From Phytoseiulus persimilis (taxonomy: Eukaryota; Arthropoda; Arachnida; Mesostigmata; Phytoseiidae), in contig CM075103.1 of the NCBI GenBank assembly GCA_037576195.1, positions 7,130,001 to 7,194,000 of the forward strand: 64,000 bases of DNA. Direction: 5' to 3'. The notes under the pieces are model-generated. The model was not told the origin of the DNA. It did no database searches and worked only from the letters and a program-made list of their open reading frames with translations. The first letter of the stretch is position 1. Each line of letters opens with the position of its first letter. Positions 34,501 through 45,200 of the stretch are shown piece by piece. A program made the translations under genes and the position numbers.

Positions 34501-37500
34501 ACAATGAATGATGGAACGCTCCAGACGCTGACCGCTCTGTGGTAGAGGCGGAGCTCGGTTCCTATCGGCGGGGGGAGAGGGGGGGGGGGTTGCGACGACG
34601 AGCGAGAGGAGAGAGGACGGACATCCGCTCGGATCCAAATCTCCAAGTGGAGAACGTCGGGTGAAATTCCCGAACAGCCAGACCGTCTCCCGCACACATC
34701 GAAAACCCCCGATTGCGTCCAATTCGCCATTGATTGGACAGGGAAGAACGTGAGAAGTTTTTCTCGCAGCAGAAACAACTGAAATATTCCTCTCGGTCGG
34801 AACTCATCGTTCACGCGCATACTCGTATATCCTCCTATCCGACCCCGTCCGATCTGAATCCAGCAGATCGAACATCTCTGTCGAATTCGTGTCCCTCCTC
34901 GGCTGCGGAATTTTCATTGGACTTGGCTGTTCCGTCGTCCACGCATGCTCGACAACATAGCTGCAAAGTCGGAGAACACGACTCGGGGAGTGAGCCGGCT
35001 GCGGGCCCTCACAGTGGTCACGGTCAGCACAGTATCCTCTCCGTTGATGGATCTCCTTCTAAATGAGTTGATTTATGGAATGATAGAATTGACTCCGATC
35101 ACGGAAAGGGAGTCACGACGAGCTTGACCAGATTCGGTGGGGAATCACAGGGGCCTGGGGGCGGAGAGGTTATCGGCGGAACGAGATTCTCAATCGTGTC
35201 GTACGGCAGGGACAAGAACGGCTCCTCCCACATCTTCGGCCCTTTCGCAGACTTCCTTCTTAACTTCTGAGAGGCGACAGACGGGCTCCAGTTTGGGCTT
35301 CTGCGAAGAGGGCAGTTAGTCAGCATTATGTCGAGACACATTTCCCCAGAGCGTTGAGTTCTGCGGCCCGCGATGTTTCCCTAACAGAATTCCGCGTGCG
35401 GCCCATTTATTCAGTAGCTCGAACGCACTTTGCTTCGTTGGCCAAGTAGTCGGTCTGGACGGACGCGTGGGTGGGTGTTCGCGCTGATTCCGACGGGTCC
35501 GTCCGTCCGACGCTTGAAGTCGCTCCCGAACGAGAATGCACTTGTGGAGTTGCCTCCGTTTCCTCCTGCAGGCACGAAGGATGCGGATGATGTGCAAGAG
35601 CGAGACGAACCGCCGTCATCCATTTCACACTTCGTCTGAGCCCTCCATTTCCCGGCGGAGTAGGCGCGCCAACCTCTCGACGTTCCTGTCACTAAGTGTT
35701 GATATTTAGGGATTCCTTTGTGTGGGAGTTGCCACAAAGAGGAAAACTGGAGGGTGAACGTTGTTCCCGGAAGGGTTCAGGCAGCGGTGACGTCAACAGT
35801 CTGCCACCTCCGCCAAACGCACGGAAAAACCCGACCGTTCTCCGATCTGGTTGATTGATTGTTCCACTTTTTCGAGCGACGTGGTCCCGATCGGAAAGTT
35901 TGTTAAATTGTCGGCGTAATTTCTGTTTCCGGGAAGACGGTGGTTGGAGAGGCGGTCGTGTTGCGGTCGGTGGATGCTGATGGAAAATGAAGAAGTGGGT
36001 GTTCTCTCCCCGAATAGAGAGCCGCGGACGGGACTCGGCGGCTAATAACGACACACGAACAGTTCGTGGCTTGCCATCACGGGCCCGGAGCCCACGCCCC
36101 GCTCCCGGAGTCATACGTTCCCACCGGAGTAATTCGAGCGTCACTAGGCTCTGTTCCTTTTTGAGAAATGGAACGCATAATGGAATTTGTGGAAAGCAGC
36201 CACTAGCGCCGGGGGAACCTTCACGAGTGAACGTGACTCGATTCTTGAGCTGCGCGATCCTGAAGTTCATGACCCTCGGCTGATCCGCCGTATGGTTTCG
36301 ATCGAAGTCCCGTGGAGATTTTTTTTTATGTTTACAAAGTTCCCGCATCGGGATCCCGCTTTGATCGGGGCTCGTTTGCGATGCTCGAGTCGCGCCAGGT
36401 CCGGACGCTCTCGCAACACAATCGGAAACGGGCGGTAGAGTCGGAATCGAAACCCAGAAAGCGCTCGAGTGGATTGTGATCATTTCTGGTATCGTCGACC
36501 GGGGGCGCTCCCAGCCCCGAAACTATTTCCGTCGCTCAGCAACTTTTCCCCAAGCTCCGCTCTTCCCGATACGAGGAGCCGTTTTCTGTGAGAGAGTATC
36601 GGGGGGGGGGGGGGGGGGGAGATTGCCATCGCACAGCGAAACATTAAATGAAAGAGACCGAGATGGATTTCTATACTTGGCATGTCGGTCGACGGCGCCG
36701 CCGCCCCGATCAGCGACTGTTTGACAGATGCGGTGATCTCTGGAGGCCTTGTCGGAGTTGTAGCTTCTCGCTGAGCCAATAGGGGCAACAGGAGACACCC
36801 TCGATTGGCAGCAGGAGCAACAGCATGAAGGAACGACAATAAGAGAAACACCAAGACCGTCCACGCTCCGATCTGTATCGAAACCAGCCGATCGCTTCTC
36901 TTTTCGGTATCGCCGCCCGACCCCTTGGCCATATCGCGGCGACCGCGCGATAAATTCGCAGCAATCAATTCCGAAACGAGACACTGATATTCTCGATCTG
37001 TATGCTGGTCTCGCGTTCACGAAGGTGACTCGGAGAAGGACCGTGGCCTCGCAGCTCGTGCCCAGGCTCGACCGCGGGGAACGTAGCTCGGAGCCCGGCC
37101 CTGGTGGCGCCACCTGGCGGGTCTTCGAGTGAACCGACGCGTCGCAAATAGCGAGAAAACACCGCTCACATCAGCTGTTGGCTCGGAATACGAAGCGCCG
37201 ACGCGGTGGCGGCGGTGGTTCTTGTGCGTTGTGGAAGCGAAGTTATTCTCGCACGACTCTCCGAAGGTCCGGAATCGAGTTCTTGGAAACCATCGTGGAT
37301 GAACTGAACGCGTTGCCATCAGTCACCTGTGGCGCCAACTGACACTCCAGTGGATACATCGAAAAGAGTTGAGAAGCCAAACCGAGCCACCACCGAGAAA
37401 ACAAACCGGCAAGGTCCGTGTGCTGTGCCGTGACCAGCTCTGTGCGAAACGCCATCTGGATGATCTTGTGCGATGTCTCGCCTCGAGCGGCACAACGTTC

Positions 37501-38378
37501 CTTCGCCTAAGTGATAACAGCGATCTGTTCAGAAAACAGAAGGCCTTCCGTTCGAAACGAAGGCGGTGCAGCTCCTCTCTGATATCGGTGACGTGAATCC
37601 CTTCCGGAAAGTTTCGGCGGATTCGCTGCCGCTGTCGTAGATCTTTCGGTGGTGCTTTCCGGCGACAAACTCTCGTCGCACGCCTAGCGGCCTGCAGGCT
37701 GCCGTTCGGCCAGGCTGGCTTGGCTGGCTTGTTTCCAACGCTGTTGATTCTTTTCTTTCTGCCGCGAGCCGACAGCATCAGCGACGGCGTTCGTTGCCAA
37801 TGATGAATCAATGTCCTGAATCGCACATCGCGATGAGTCAAGGTGCGCTTTCGTCGAGTGTTGAACTTTCACGAGTGAACTTATCCTCACTCTAGAGACC
37901 TGTGGTTGATCAGTGTGTGTGTCTGTGGTTCGCCGCCGATCTTTTCGAGTCGAGCTCGATCCAGCGTCTTGTTGTTGTCCTTCGAGACCGTCGTGCCGAA
38001 GTGCTCTACTTCCATCCGTCTCCGTTCGGGGAGCTTCTGTGCGCAAGGTAATCGAGTTTGTGAAGCTCCGTGTTTGTTCTGGGTTCTGTGCTCGTCTCTG
38101 TCCGCACCGAAGAGTTCGCTCACTCCAGGGTCTCAGTGATACAGAGTTGATTGTAGACGCTGCGTTCGATCGGAGCTTGGTGCTTGAGAAACCTTTGTTC
38201 AAACAATCGGCTCGAAAGACTGTTCTTGAATGGCGGTTTCGAATGTCGGCCGACGATTCAGTTTCAAGCCGTGATACTGATGCAGGAGAGCTCTTTTTGC
38301 AACACGGTGTGAGCGTTCGCGGCCGCGTTCCCAGAACAGAATTTTCTATCTGCTGCGCTATATCAACTCCTGGAACAG
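25591..38378. other. Large region without recognisable genes
   Basis: Nearly 13 kb with no family recognised on either strand. Long open frames occur, notably a 316-codon minus-strand frame at 29930-30880 and minus-strand frames at 35692-36483 (263 codons) and 37684-38433 (249 codons). None shows motifs, and this TA-poor sequence favours long chance frames. G/C homopolymer runs occur at 34054-34064 (C), 34579-34589 (G) and 36601-36619 (G). No transposase or reverse transcriptase was recognised. Confidence 0.5.
36601..36619. repeat. Run of 19 guanines
   Basis: An uninterrupted G tract, flanked by GAGAGAGTATC on the left and AGATTGCC on the right. Such runs can form quadruplex structures and are prone to length error in sequencing. 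Confidence 0.9.
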
Positions 38379-38431
38379 AGTGATGACTCCGTGCTAATGT
38401 TCTCGTTTCCACGGCAGGTCCTCCCGTCACC

Positions 38432-39286
38432 ATGAACCAGACGACGTCAACTTCCAGTCTCGAGTACCGGGCCTTACCCAGGCGCGAGGCTTCGAAGGGT
38501 TCCTACAGATGGTTCGCCATTTTGATCGTGATAGCGCTGCTCACGGCGTCGCTACACGAGAACGTCCAGATCCATCAGGTGTCCCATGACCCGAACTTCG
38601 AATTCCTACTCTTCAGTCAGCAAACGTCGAGCGGCTACTGCGCCGCCCACGGCCACTGCAAAAAATCGCAGCTCCGTCCGTTTTTCACGATACACGGTCT
38701 CTGGCCGAGCAACTCGACGTCTTGGCCGGAGAGCTGCAACCTGACGGTCAAGTTCGACATCAAGACCCTGGACCCGATCAGGGCCGACCTGGATACGTTC
38801 TGGCCTTCGGTCATCGGGGTGCATCCCGATTACTTCTGGAGCCACGAGTGGCACAAGCACGGCAGCTGTGCCTTGTCGATTCCGCAGCTGAACGGGGTCC
38901 TTAACTACTTCAACGGCACCCTGAATCTCCTCAGGGCTTACAATGTCAGCGACTTCCTCCTCGAAGGCAACATATTGCCCTCGCAAACGACATCGTACAC
39001 GGTTGAAAGCATCATGGAGGCCTTGACTGATGATCTATCGACGAAAGCCAACATCGTCTGTCGCAATGTCGAGGGCTACGCGTATCCGGTGCTCACCGAA
39101 GTTCGCTTCTGCTTGTCGAAAACAACACTCGCACCGGTCGACTGCAAAGTCAAACACGAAAACTGCGGCGACAGCAGAATTTTCTACATTCCCATCGAAA
39201 GCGTCCACAAGCCGAGAGTGCAAGGCTGGTCTCAGTTGCTCGTTGATATATTCTCCTTCTACGTTAGGTACATGTCGCCGGTGTAG
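38432..39286 (+). CDS. RNASET2: RNase T2-family endoribonuclease with N-terminal signal anchor
   Basis: A single coding exon of 284 residues. The ATG has a strong context (GTCACCATGA) and sits 13 nt after a CACGGCAG acceptor, so a 5' untranslated intron is likely. Both catalytic boxes are intact: CAS I FTIHGLWPS (His88) and CAS II FWSHEWHKHGSC (His138, Glu139, Lys142, His143). Paired cysteines and several N-glycosylation sequons (NST, NLT, NGT, NVS) fit a secretory-pathway enzyme. The hydrophobic stretch RWFAILIVIALLTASL starts near residue 26, after a basic segment, so it could be an uncleaved type II anchor or a late signal peptide. RNase T2 enzymes cleave single-stranded RNA in lysosomes or outside the cell. 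The gene ends with a nearby AATAAA. Confidence 0.96.
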   Translation: MNQTTSTSSLEYRALPRREASKGSYRWFAILIVIALLTASLHENVQIHQVSHDPNFEFLLFSQQTSSGYCAAHGHCKKSQLRPFFTIHGLWPSNSTSWPESCNLTVKFDIKTLDPIRADLDTFWPSVIGVHPDYFWSHEWHKHGSCALSIPQLNGVLNYFNGTLNLLRAYNVSDFLLEGNILPSQTTSYTVESIMEALTDDLSTKANIVCRNVEGYAYPVLTEVRFCLSKTTLAPVDCKVKHENCGDSRIFYIPIESVHKPRVQGWSQLLVDIFSFYVRYMSPV

Positions 39287-39540
39287 AGCGACCAGCAACA
39301 AACCAGCGGGAACAAACAGCCACCGGCGGTGAAACCTCTTTCCGAAAATGTCGCTTCAGCTCCACACTCACGGACAAACAGCCAAACGGACAATTATACG
39401 GACTGTCGGACGGATTCGGAGGCGGCACAAAGAATCTCTCGTCGAAATCATCGCGCGCGACCATGAACGCCCGCGACTGGAATGGTACCGGCGACCGCGA
39501 TCATTGTTTCTTAGGTAACTAAATAAGAAGGTTGTTCACG

Positions 39541-39546
39541 AATAAA
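39541..39546 (+). terminator. Poly(A) signal of the RNase T2 gene
   Basis: AATAAA, 255 nt after the stop, followed by T-rich sequence. Confidence 0.7.
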
Positions 39547-40284
39547 GTTATATTCCAACCATAACGCCCTGGGTCGTTCTTTTTCGCGGCGCGGCTGCTA
39601 CGGTCAGCAGCCTTATCCGTTCGAAAGTGTTCCGGCGGCGTCCGATGCAATCAGCGCGCAATCAACGGGAAGTACTCTTTTTGGCGATTTGCCCCTCGAA
39701 AAGTTCTCGTCTTCTTCCACTCGAGACGACAGCAAGCGGCCGTGGTGTTTGGAAATCCCGAGAAAAGCTTTGCTACCGATTATCCTCGGTGTGATCGAAT
39801 TCTTCGACCTCTGTCCTGGTATACGAATCTCTAGCTCATGGATCCTCGTTTCTGAGATGAGTGTCGAATCTCATCTTTCCTGGAGGCGCATCCCGTGAAG
39901 GGTTTTCGGTTTCAATGTTCACGCTCTCATGAGATCTTCGCTCGACGCCAGTCTACCGTGATCTCCACCGACACTCTCGTGACGATGCGTGTCAGGTGCC
40001 GTTTTCGAGTGACGAAACGAGGGGCCCTCCAAGGTTGCGTTGCCGTAAAATCGCGCCACGGAACGAGGATACACAATTGTTCCCCATCCTTGATGGTTGC
40101 TCTGATCTTTTCCAGAGAAGAACAAGCTATGGAAACAGCGCTCTCCTCCCACTTCGTTGTGTCAGCATGATTTCTAAAACTATGTCCTTATTCGGTGAAT
40201 CGGCACATGTTGTCACTCTTCTGTATCGTGGTTTTCTCGTTACTGATAGAGAGTATTGACTTGAATGGTGTAATAGCGTATCCG

Positions 40285-40545
40285 ATCCAGAAATGCCTTC
40301 GACTGTTCCTGGAGGCTTTCAGTGGATTTTGCTTCAGCTTCATAAACATGACACGGAGTTGCTCTGTAGTGCGTGAACGGAGCTCGTTCAGTTGTTAGCG
40401 CTTCAGCTCCTCGAAAGCGACGTTTAGTCGTTCCTTCGGATGTTTCTGAAGCCCTTCTCGTAAATTGCGCATCAGTTTCTCGGATCCGACACAGAACTGC
40501 TTCTTCGGGTGTTCCTGGAGCTCTGCTTGCAGCTTGCAACCGGAA
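40285..40545 (-). repeat. 69-bp tandem repeat encoding a 23-residue unit
   Basis: About four units with 66-71-bp spacing; equivalent positions are near 40294, 40360, 40431 and 40500. Read on the minus strand the unit is 23 codons long. Two neighbouring copies are LQAELQEHPKKQFCV... and LREGLQKHPKERLNV..., followed by a third copy beginning NELRSRTTEQLRVMF. One in-frame TAA after ...FEELKR separates the second and third copies, so the frame is broken at least once. The unit is Leu/Glu/Lys-rich and would form an amphipathic helix. Confidence 0.65.
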
Positions 40546-40654
40546 AAGATCCCGCAGAAACTCGTGCATGGTCTTGTGGGCTCTTGTGGATTCCCGAAGA
40601 CGGTCTTGTACGCTCTCGTATACGTCAAATCGATCCTATCTAGTTCATAGATCT

Positions 40655-40910
40655 CGAGAAGTATGTTGGGATTGATCCTGGGAGCACCTTCACAGCCCCC
40701 AAAACGTATGGTCAGATCCAATCCGGGACCAGCCCCTTGCACTTCCAAAAGTATGGCCAGATCGACTCCGGGATCACCCATGCGACCCGAAGAGTACGAT
40801 CGGACCGGTCCTGGATGCATCTTCAAGGTGCTCGAAAAGTGTGGTCAAATCGATTTCCGAAACCACCTCCCTAGACTCCGAAATCTATGGTCGGATCGAT
40901 CCCGAAACCG
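40655..40910. repeat. 45-bp degenerate tandem repeat
   Basis: A core resembling GTATGGTCAGATCGA recurs at about 40660, 40706, 40751, 40794, 40839 and 40885, with spacings of 43-46 bp. The rest of the unit resembles CCCGGGATCACC followed by CCGAAAA. The core and period match the cluster at 9057-9285. On the minus strand the 45-bp unit is a multiple of three and stays open, so it lies in the same frame as the adjacent 23-residue repeats. Confidence 0.75.
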
Positions 40911-41685
40911 CCTACATAATTCATCAGGAGGTCCGGACAGAAAGAACGGCTTACTGACTGACTGACAGACGGAACGGTATATATACAGTGAGTATATTCC
41001 TCTGGATATTTCAAGCCAACGCCAGGAGTCGAACTGTGGCTCACAAACCTCATTCCGGACGAGCGCCCGCAATATATTTTCTAATTCACGCTCTCGCGTT
41101 GTCTCTTCGAAATGAGCCCGGGGCTTCATGTGCACACTTGAGTCTCATGGATGCTAACGGAATTATTCATCGCTTGAGGTTCCGAACTCATTGACTCGTC
41201 GAGCTCGCTTAAATATTCCCCATCAGCTCGATTTCCTGCGATTTTCGATTCATTCTAGCCGTCTTATCAATGCAACGAGATCCCCCCTCGAAGTCGCCTG
41301 CGTATGGGAGTCGCAGACAGACGTTTTCCCTCACGACGAGTTTCCCAATCGCTCATCACATCCCCGTTGGCTCAAGGTGGCGAGCGCGAAATCCAATTCG
41401 ATGTCGCACTCATTCGAGTTTGCTCAGAGGATAATTTTTTGTTCAAAACTGTGGTAGCTCAAGGCGGAGACGGTTCGTTGTCCCGTAAACGGGGGTTAGA
41501 AATAATTGCCCCCTGTCGGGAGGATTCTACAACCCCAAGAATTTTTCGTCTCCACGGGAAGGCTCAAGCTTCGGAAGTCGGAAGTCCGCAACCTCACCCC
41601 ACATGGACATCTGTCAGACCCCGAGTCGGTTCCGACTCTCGACGGCGCAATGAGGAAACGAGCTTGCTCGATTGTCGGATGTAAA

Positions 41686-41703
41686 TTTATTACAGCGTTT
41701 ATT
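41686..41703 (-). terminator. Poly(A) signals of the peroxidase gene
   Basis: Two AATAAA hexamers on the minus strand, at 41698-41703 and 41686-41691, about 535-550 nt beyond the peroxidase stop. Confidence 0.6.
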
Positions 41704-42237
41704 GTTTCTCCATAAATAAAATCCCAGTACAATCGTCCTGTTGGTTAGACTGGCACTCGTTATGGGGCTACGGGGGGAGAGGGGGAGGGGTTCTACCCTC
41801 TTCGTTCGAAGTGATGTATATACATGGAACCAAATGAAGTTTTGGTCGGCGCTTCGAAAATCGATTGTACCCTCCGGAAGAACCGCGATGTGAGCTCGCG
41901 GCTCGTCGCCATTTCCGTGTGCGCCGGACACCTCAACAACAGACAACAGGTCTCGTCTATCGTAGCCCACAGTTAATAATTGAGTTTGTATGTGGTTTTA
42001 ACAGGGTAACAGCAATTTTACAACTAACTCAGAGACCGTATGGCGACTGGGTCGAACGGGGAGTCTCCGACCGAGACGTAGGTTCTAATCCCAGGGTGAA
42101 AGGTCCAAGCTAGGGTAGCTGCTGCACGGATTGATGGGATTGCTGCGGAAGAGAGAACAACAAGCGATTAAGGCGGGCTCGCAAACTCTCCGAGAATCGG
42201 ATCGATGTCATTTTTCCGACGAAAGCCTGGTCGTAAC

Positions 42238-45200
42238 TCACTGTTCAGAAATCTGCGTGAAGACGTCTTCGTGAATGTTCTTAATGCCCTCCGAAGTGTC
42301 GCAGATTATCTTGGCGTAGAGCGTCGACTCCAGCAATGAGCGGAGCTGTTCGGGAGAGAACGACGTGTGTTCTCCCTGATGAGTGAAGAAGAATCGGTCT
42401 CCGTAACGCACGTTGTGGAACTGCGTTCCGATGATGCATCCGAACGTTGGTCCGACGATGGCGCCAGGCAGGGGCGTCTCGCAGACTCCGCCGATGAAAA
42501 GATCGACGTCTTGGGGTGCGCTGCAACAGAAAAGGGATCGCTTAGGGTTCAAGCCGCGTTCCACGCCTCCTCCAACACACAGAACATATAATCGTCGAGA
42601 AACAGGCCTGATCGACCGTGAGGAGCGAGCGGGGCCCTGGGCCCCGGGCTCGCATCCCTTCGAACGTTAGTCGCATAGATTTCTCCCTGAACTACGGACA
42701 AACTCACGCGTAGAGGTCTCGGAGGGCGACGGCGCACTTGGGCTTCAGGATGGACGCTAGGTCGTCCCACGAATGGACGTCGAGCCCTGAGCACAATTTC
42801 ACGTAGTTCGTGTATCCGGGAACACCGTGGTCTCGGCCTCGTTGCGTGTTGATCGCGGGGAGGTCCATTCCGAACGAGCTGTTCAAGGGTCGGTAGAGAT
42901 CGTTCGTGACGCCCGTGACGAACGAAGGTCCGAACTTCTTCATCGGCTGAACGGAGAAGCCGAGCATGATCTTGTCGTTCTCGAGGGGATTGTAGAAGTT
43001 GAGAACGCGGTTGAAAGCATCCCGCATGGGAATCTCTCGCTCGAGGCGTCCCTTCAGGTCGACGGCCCAGAACACGTTCCGGATGGTTGCGTGTCCGTAT
43101 CTGTAGGCGGCGACTCCCCACTCGTTGATGATTCCGGGGTTGATGTCCGGGTTGTACTTGGTGGGACCGGTGAAGTCGAGCGCGTACTTACGCATGTAGT
43201 CCTTGCCGATGACCTTGGGTAGGAACTCGTTGTACGACACCATCTGCATCTGGGCGATCACGATACGTCTGGCGGTGAAATAGAGCGTGTCGTCGTCCCA
43301 GTGGGGGTGTCTGGCGCGGAGACGACGAGCGATGTAGTTGTGCTGTCGATGCCACGTGGTCGTCTGCGACACGATGCCGATCTGTTGATTCACTCGGATG
43401 TCCCCGCCTCGGAAGCAGAGTCGGTTGGTGTCCAAGTCGGAGCATCCGTCGTTCTGGGGGGTTTGGGTGGGGGGCAACAGTCCGATGCCCTGCGACGTGA
43501 GCTCGCCGCTTCCGTCGAGCGTCCTGAGCTGCCTGTTCTGCGTGTCGTTCAGGCCGTAGATGTTCGACAGATCGATGAAAGAAGTTTCGGCGTTGCTTTG
43601 CTGACGATAGCCCAGGGTGCAGGTGGGGCACGCTCCGGACCTCACGACGTTCATGCATTCGGTCTGCACCTTGCCGAAGAAACGGTCACCGGGTCGAACG
43701 TAGATGGGGAAGCACTGCGAGATCTGGTTGGTGTCGAACGGGCAGCATTGGGGCATGGAACCGTTGACTGAAAATAGCGGATTAGATTTAGACACAGCGC
43801 TCAAGGCACTGTTCGCAGGATCAGAAACGCTGGCAGGAGTTCACCCCCAACTGTGCGCCCCGTGGGGATTCCTCACCTCCGATACGAGCAGTGGGCGTGA
43901 GGATCATGTCGTGGTCGAGGAATTGACCGAAACCCTGAACCTGATGGGTGTACTGGGGATCCAGTTCTTCCTCTCCGAGAACTTCGAGGAGCTTCTCCGA
44001 GATGAAACGGGGGTTGGGGAGCTCGTCTCCGTTGCTCATGAACCTCCGGGGGAGGCCGACTCCGTCTTCGTAGGCGGGCTCCAGGAGCCGAAGCTGGCAA
44101 CCGTTCGCTTGACCCCACTGCGGGTTGAGGAGGTTATTGCAGGTTCCATCGTGAGTCTGGAAAGCCTGCTTCTGGCAGATCGCGATGTCCTGCTCGGCGT
44201 TGCACTTGTCCTGTGCCTGCTTGGCGAGCACCGAATGGTCGAGAGAGAGCGAGCTCAATCGTCCTACGTCTTCGCGCGCGAAACGGCCGCTGTGGGGAAA
44301 GAATCGGATCGCTTAGTCTCCTGATCCGATCTCAGTTTCGAATCGTTACAGAGAATCGGGCCCAGGAAGAGCCTCGATCCCGCCTGGGGCACGTCCGCAT
44401 CCGTCGGACGAGCGGGAAGTAACCGGGCCTAGCCAGACCATGACTGGCAACCCGAAGAATCTATCCCAGGCTGGCTGTATGACCACGATACCGGTATCAA
44501 TCAGCACGATCGAGCGCAGAGAACACTGATCGCAAGAGCCGTAGATGATCAGTCACAGTATTCTTCTGCGTTGATTCACAATGCCATGCTTTGTCCAACG
44601 CGCCAAACAGTGTCTTGTCTGCCCTTCATCAAGGGTTTCTTTGTCGGCTCGCTGCTGAGACGAACCTTGTCACCAATGAAATGTGTCTTAGAACATACAC
44701 TGTGAATCATCAGGCGGCTTTGTTCGGAAGCGTACTGTGGTGGAAGCTGCTCTTGGAAGGCTGGAGAACCTCTTGTTCTCTCGACAGCCGTTAGGAGCTG
44801 TCGGGAAGACACGTGACGGGCAACTTCAATCTGCCTACACTCTTCCGCTGCATGTTGTTTGAGAAGTTTCGGGACAGCCGGGACAATCGTGCTCGTTGAT
44901 TGGATACAGTGCGGTGTGGCCGAACCGAACCGTGTGCGACCCAGTGAACACGAAATCGGTGCTGATCGTTTCGCCTCATCCTTGAATATGACTGCGCGTT
45001 GTCTGCCTTCGCGACTCGAGCTCACGACAGCGGCAACTGCGGCGACCACGGGCTCAGAAGGAACAAACAAAGGGGAACATGAATATCTGGCAGATAATCG
45101 AAACCTCTGAGCACGATCATTCATCTTGCTAAACATTCCGGTCCTCATGAGGTGCGTGACGACGCGCTCAGCCTGATCCAGTGATAGTAGACCACCAAAT

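Larger units (their letters stand above)
39566..41680. other. Intergenic region between RNase T2 and peroxidase genes
   Basis: The two genes converge here. The region is dominated by the tandem arrays at about 40285-40545 and 40655-40910. No other gene was recognised. Confidence 0.5.

Noticed and set aside
37684..38433. 249-codon minus-strand open frame next to RNase T2
   Set aside because: It shows no motif or exon structure and has the low-complexity Arg/Ser/Thr composition of chance frames in this sequence.
42031..42112. tRNA-like B box GGTTCTAATCC
   Set aside because: The T-arm stem does not pair, the acceptor ends do not match over seven bases, and the A box is poor; not a functional tRNA.
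43821..43876. Peroxidase exon reading through to a stop near 43821
   Set aside because: A GTGAGG donor follows 43877 and splices in phase to 43767, restoring the conserved peroxidase sequence.
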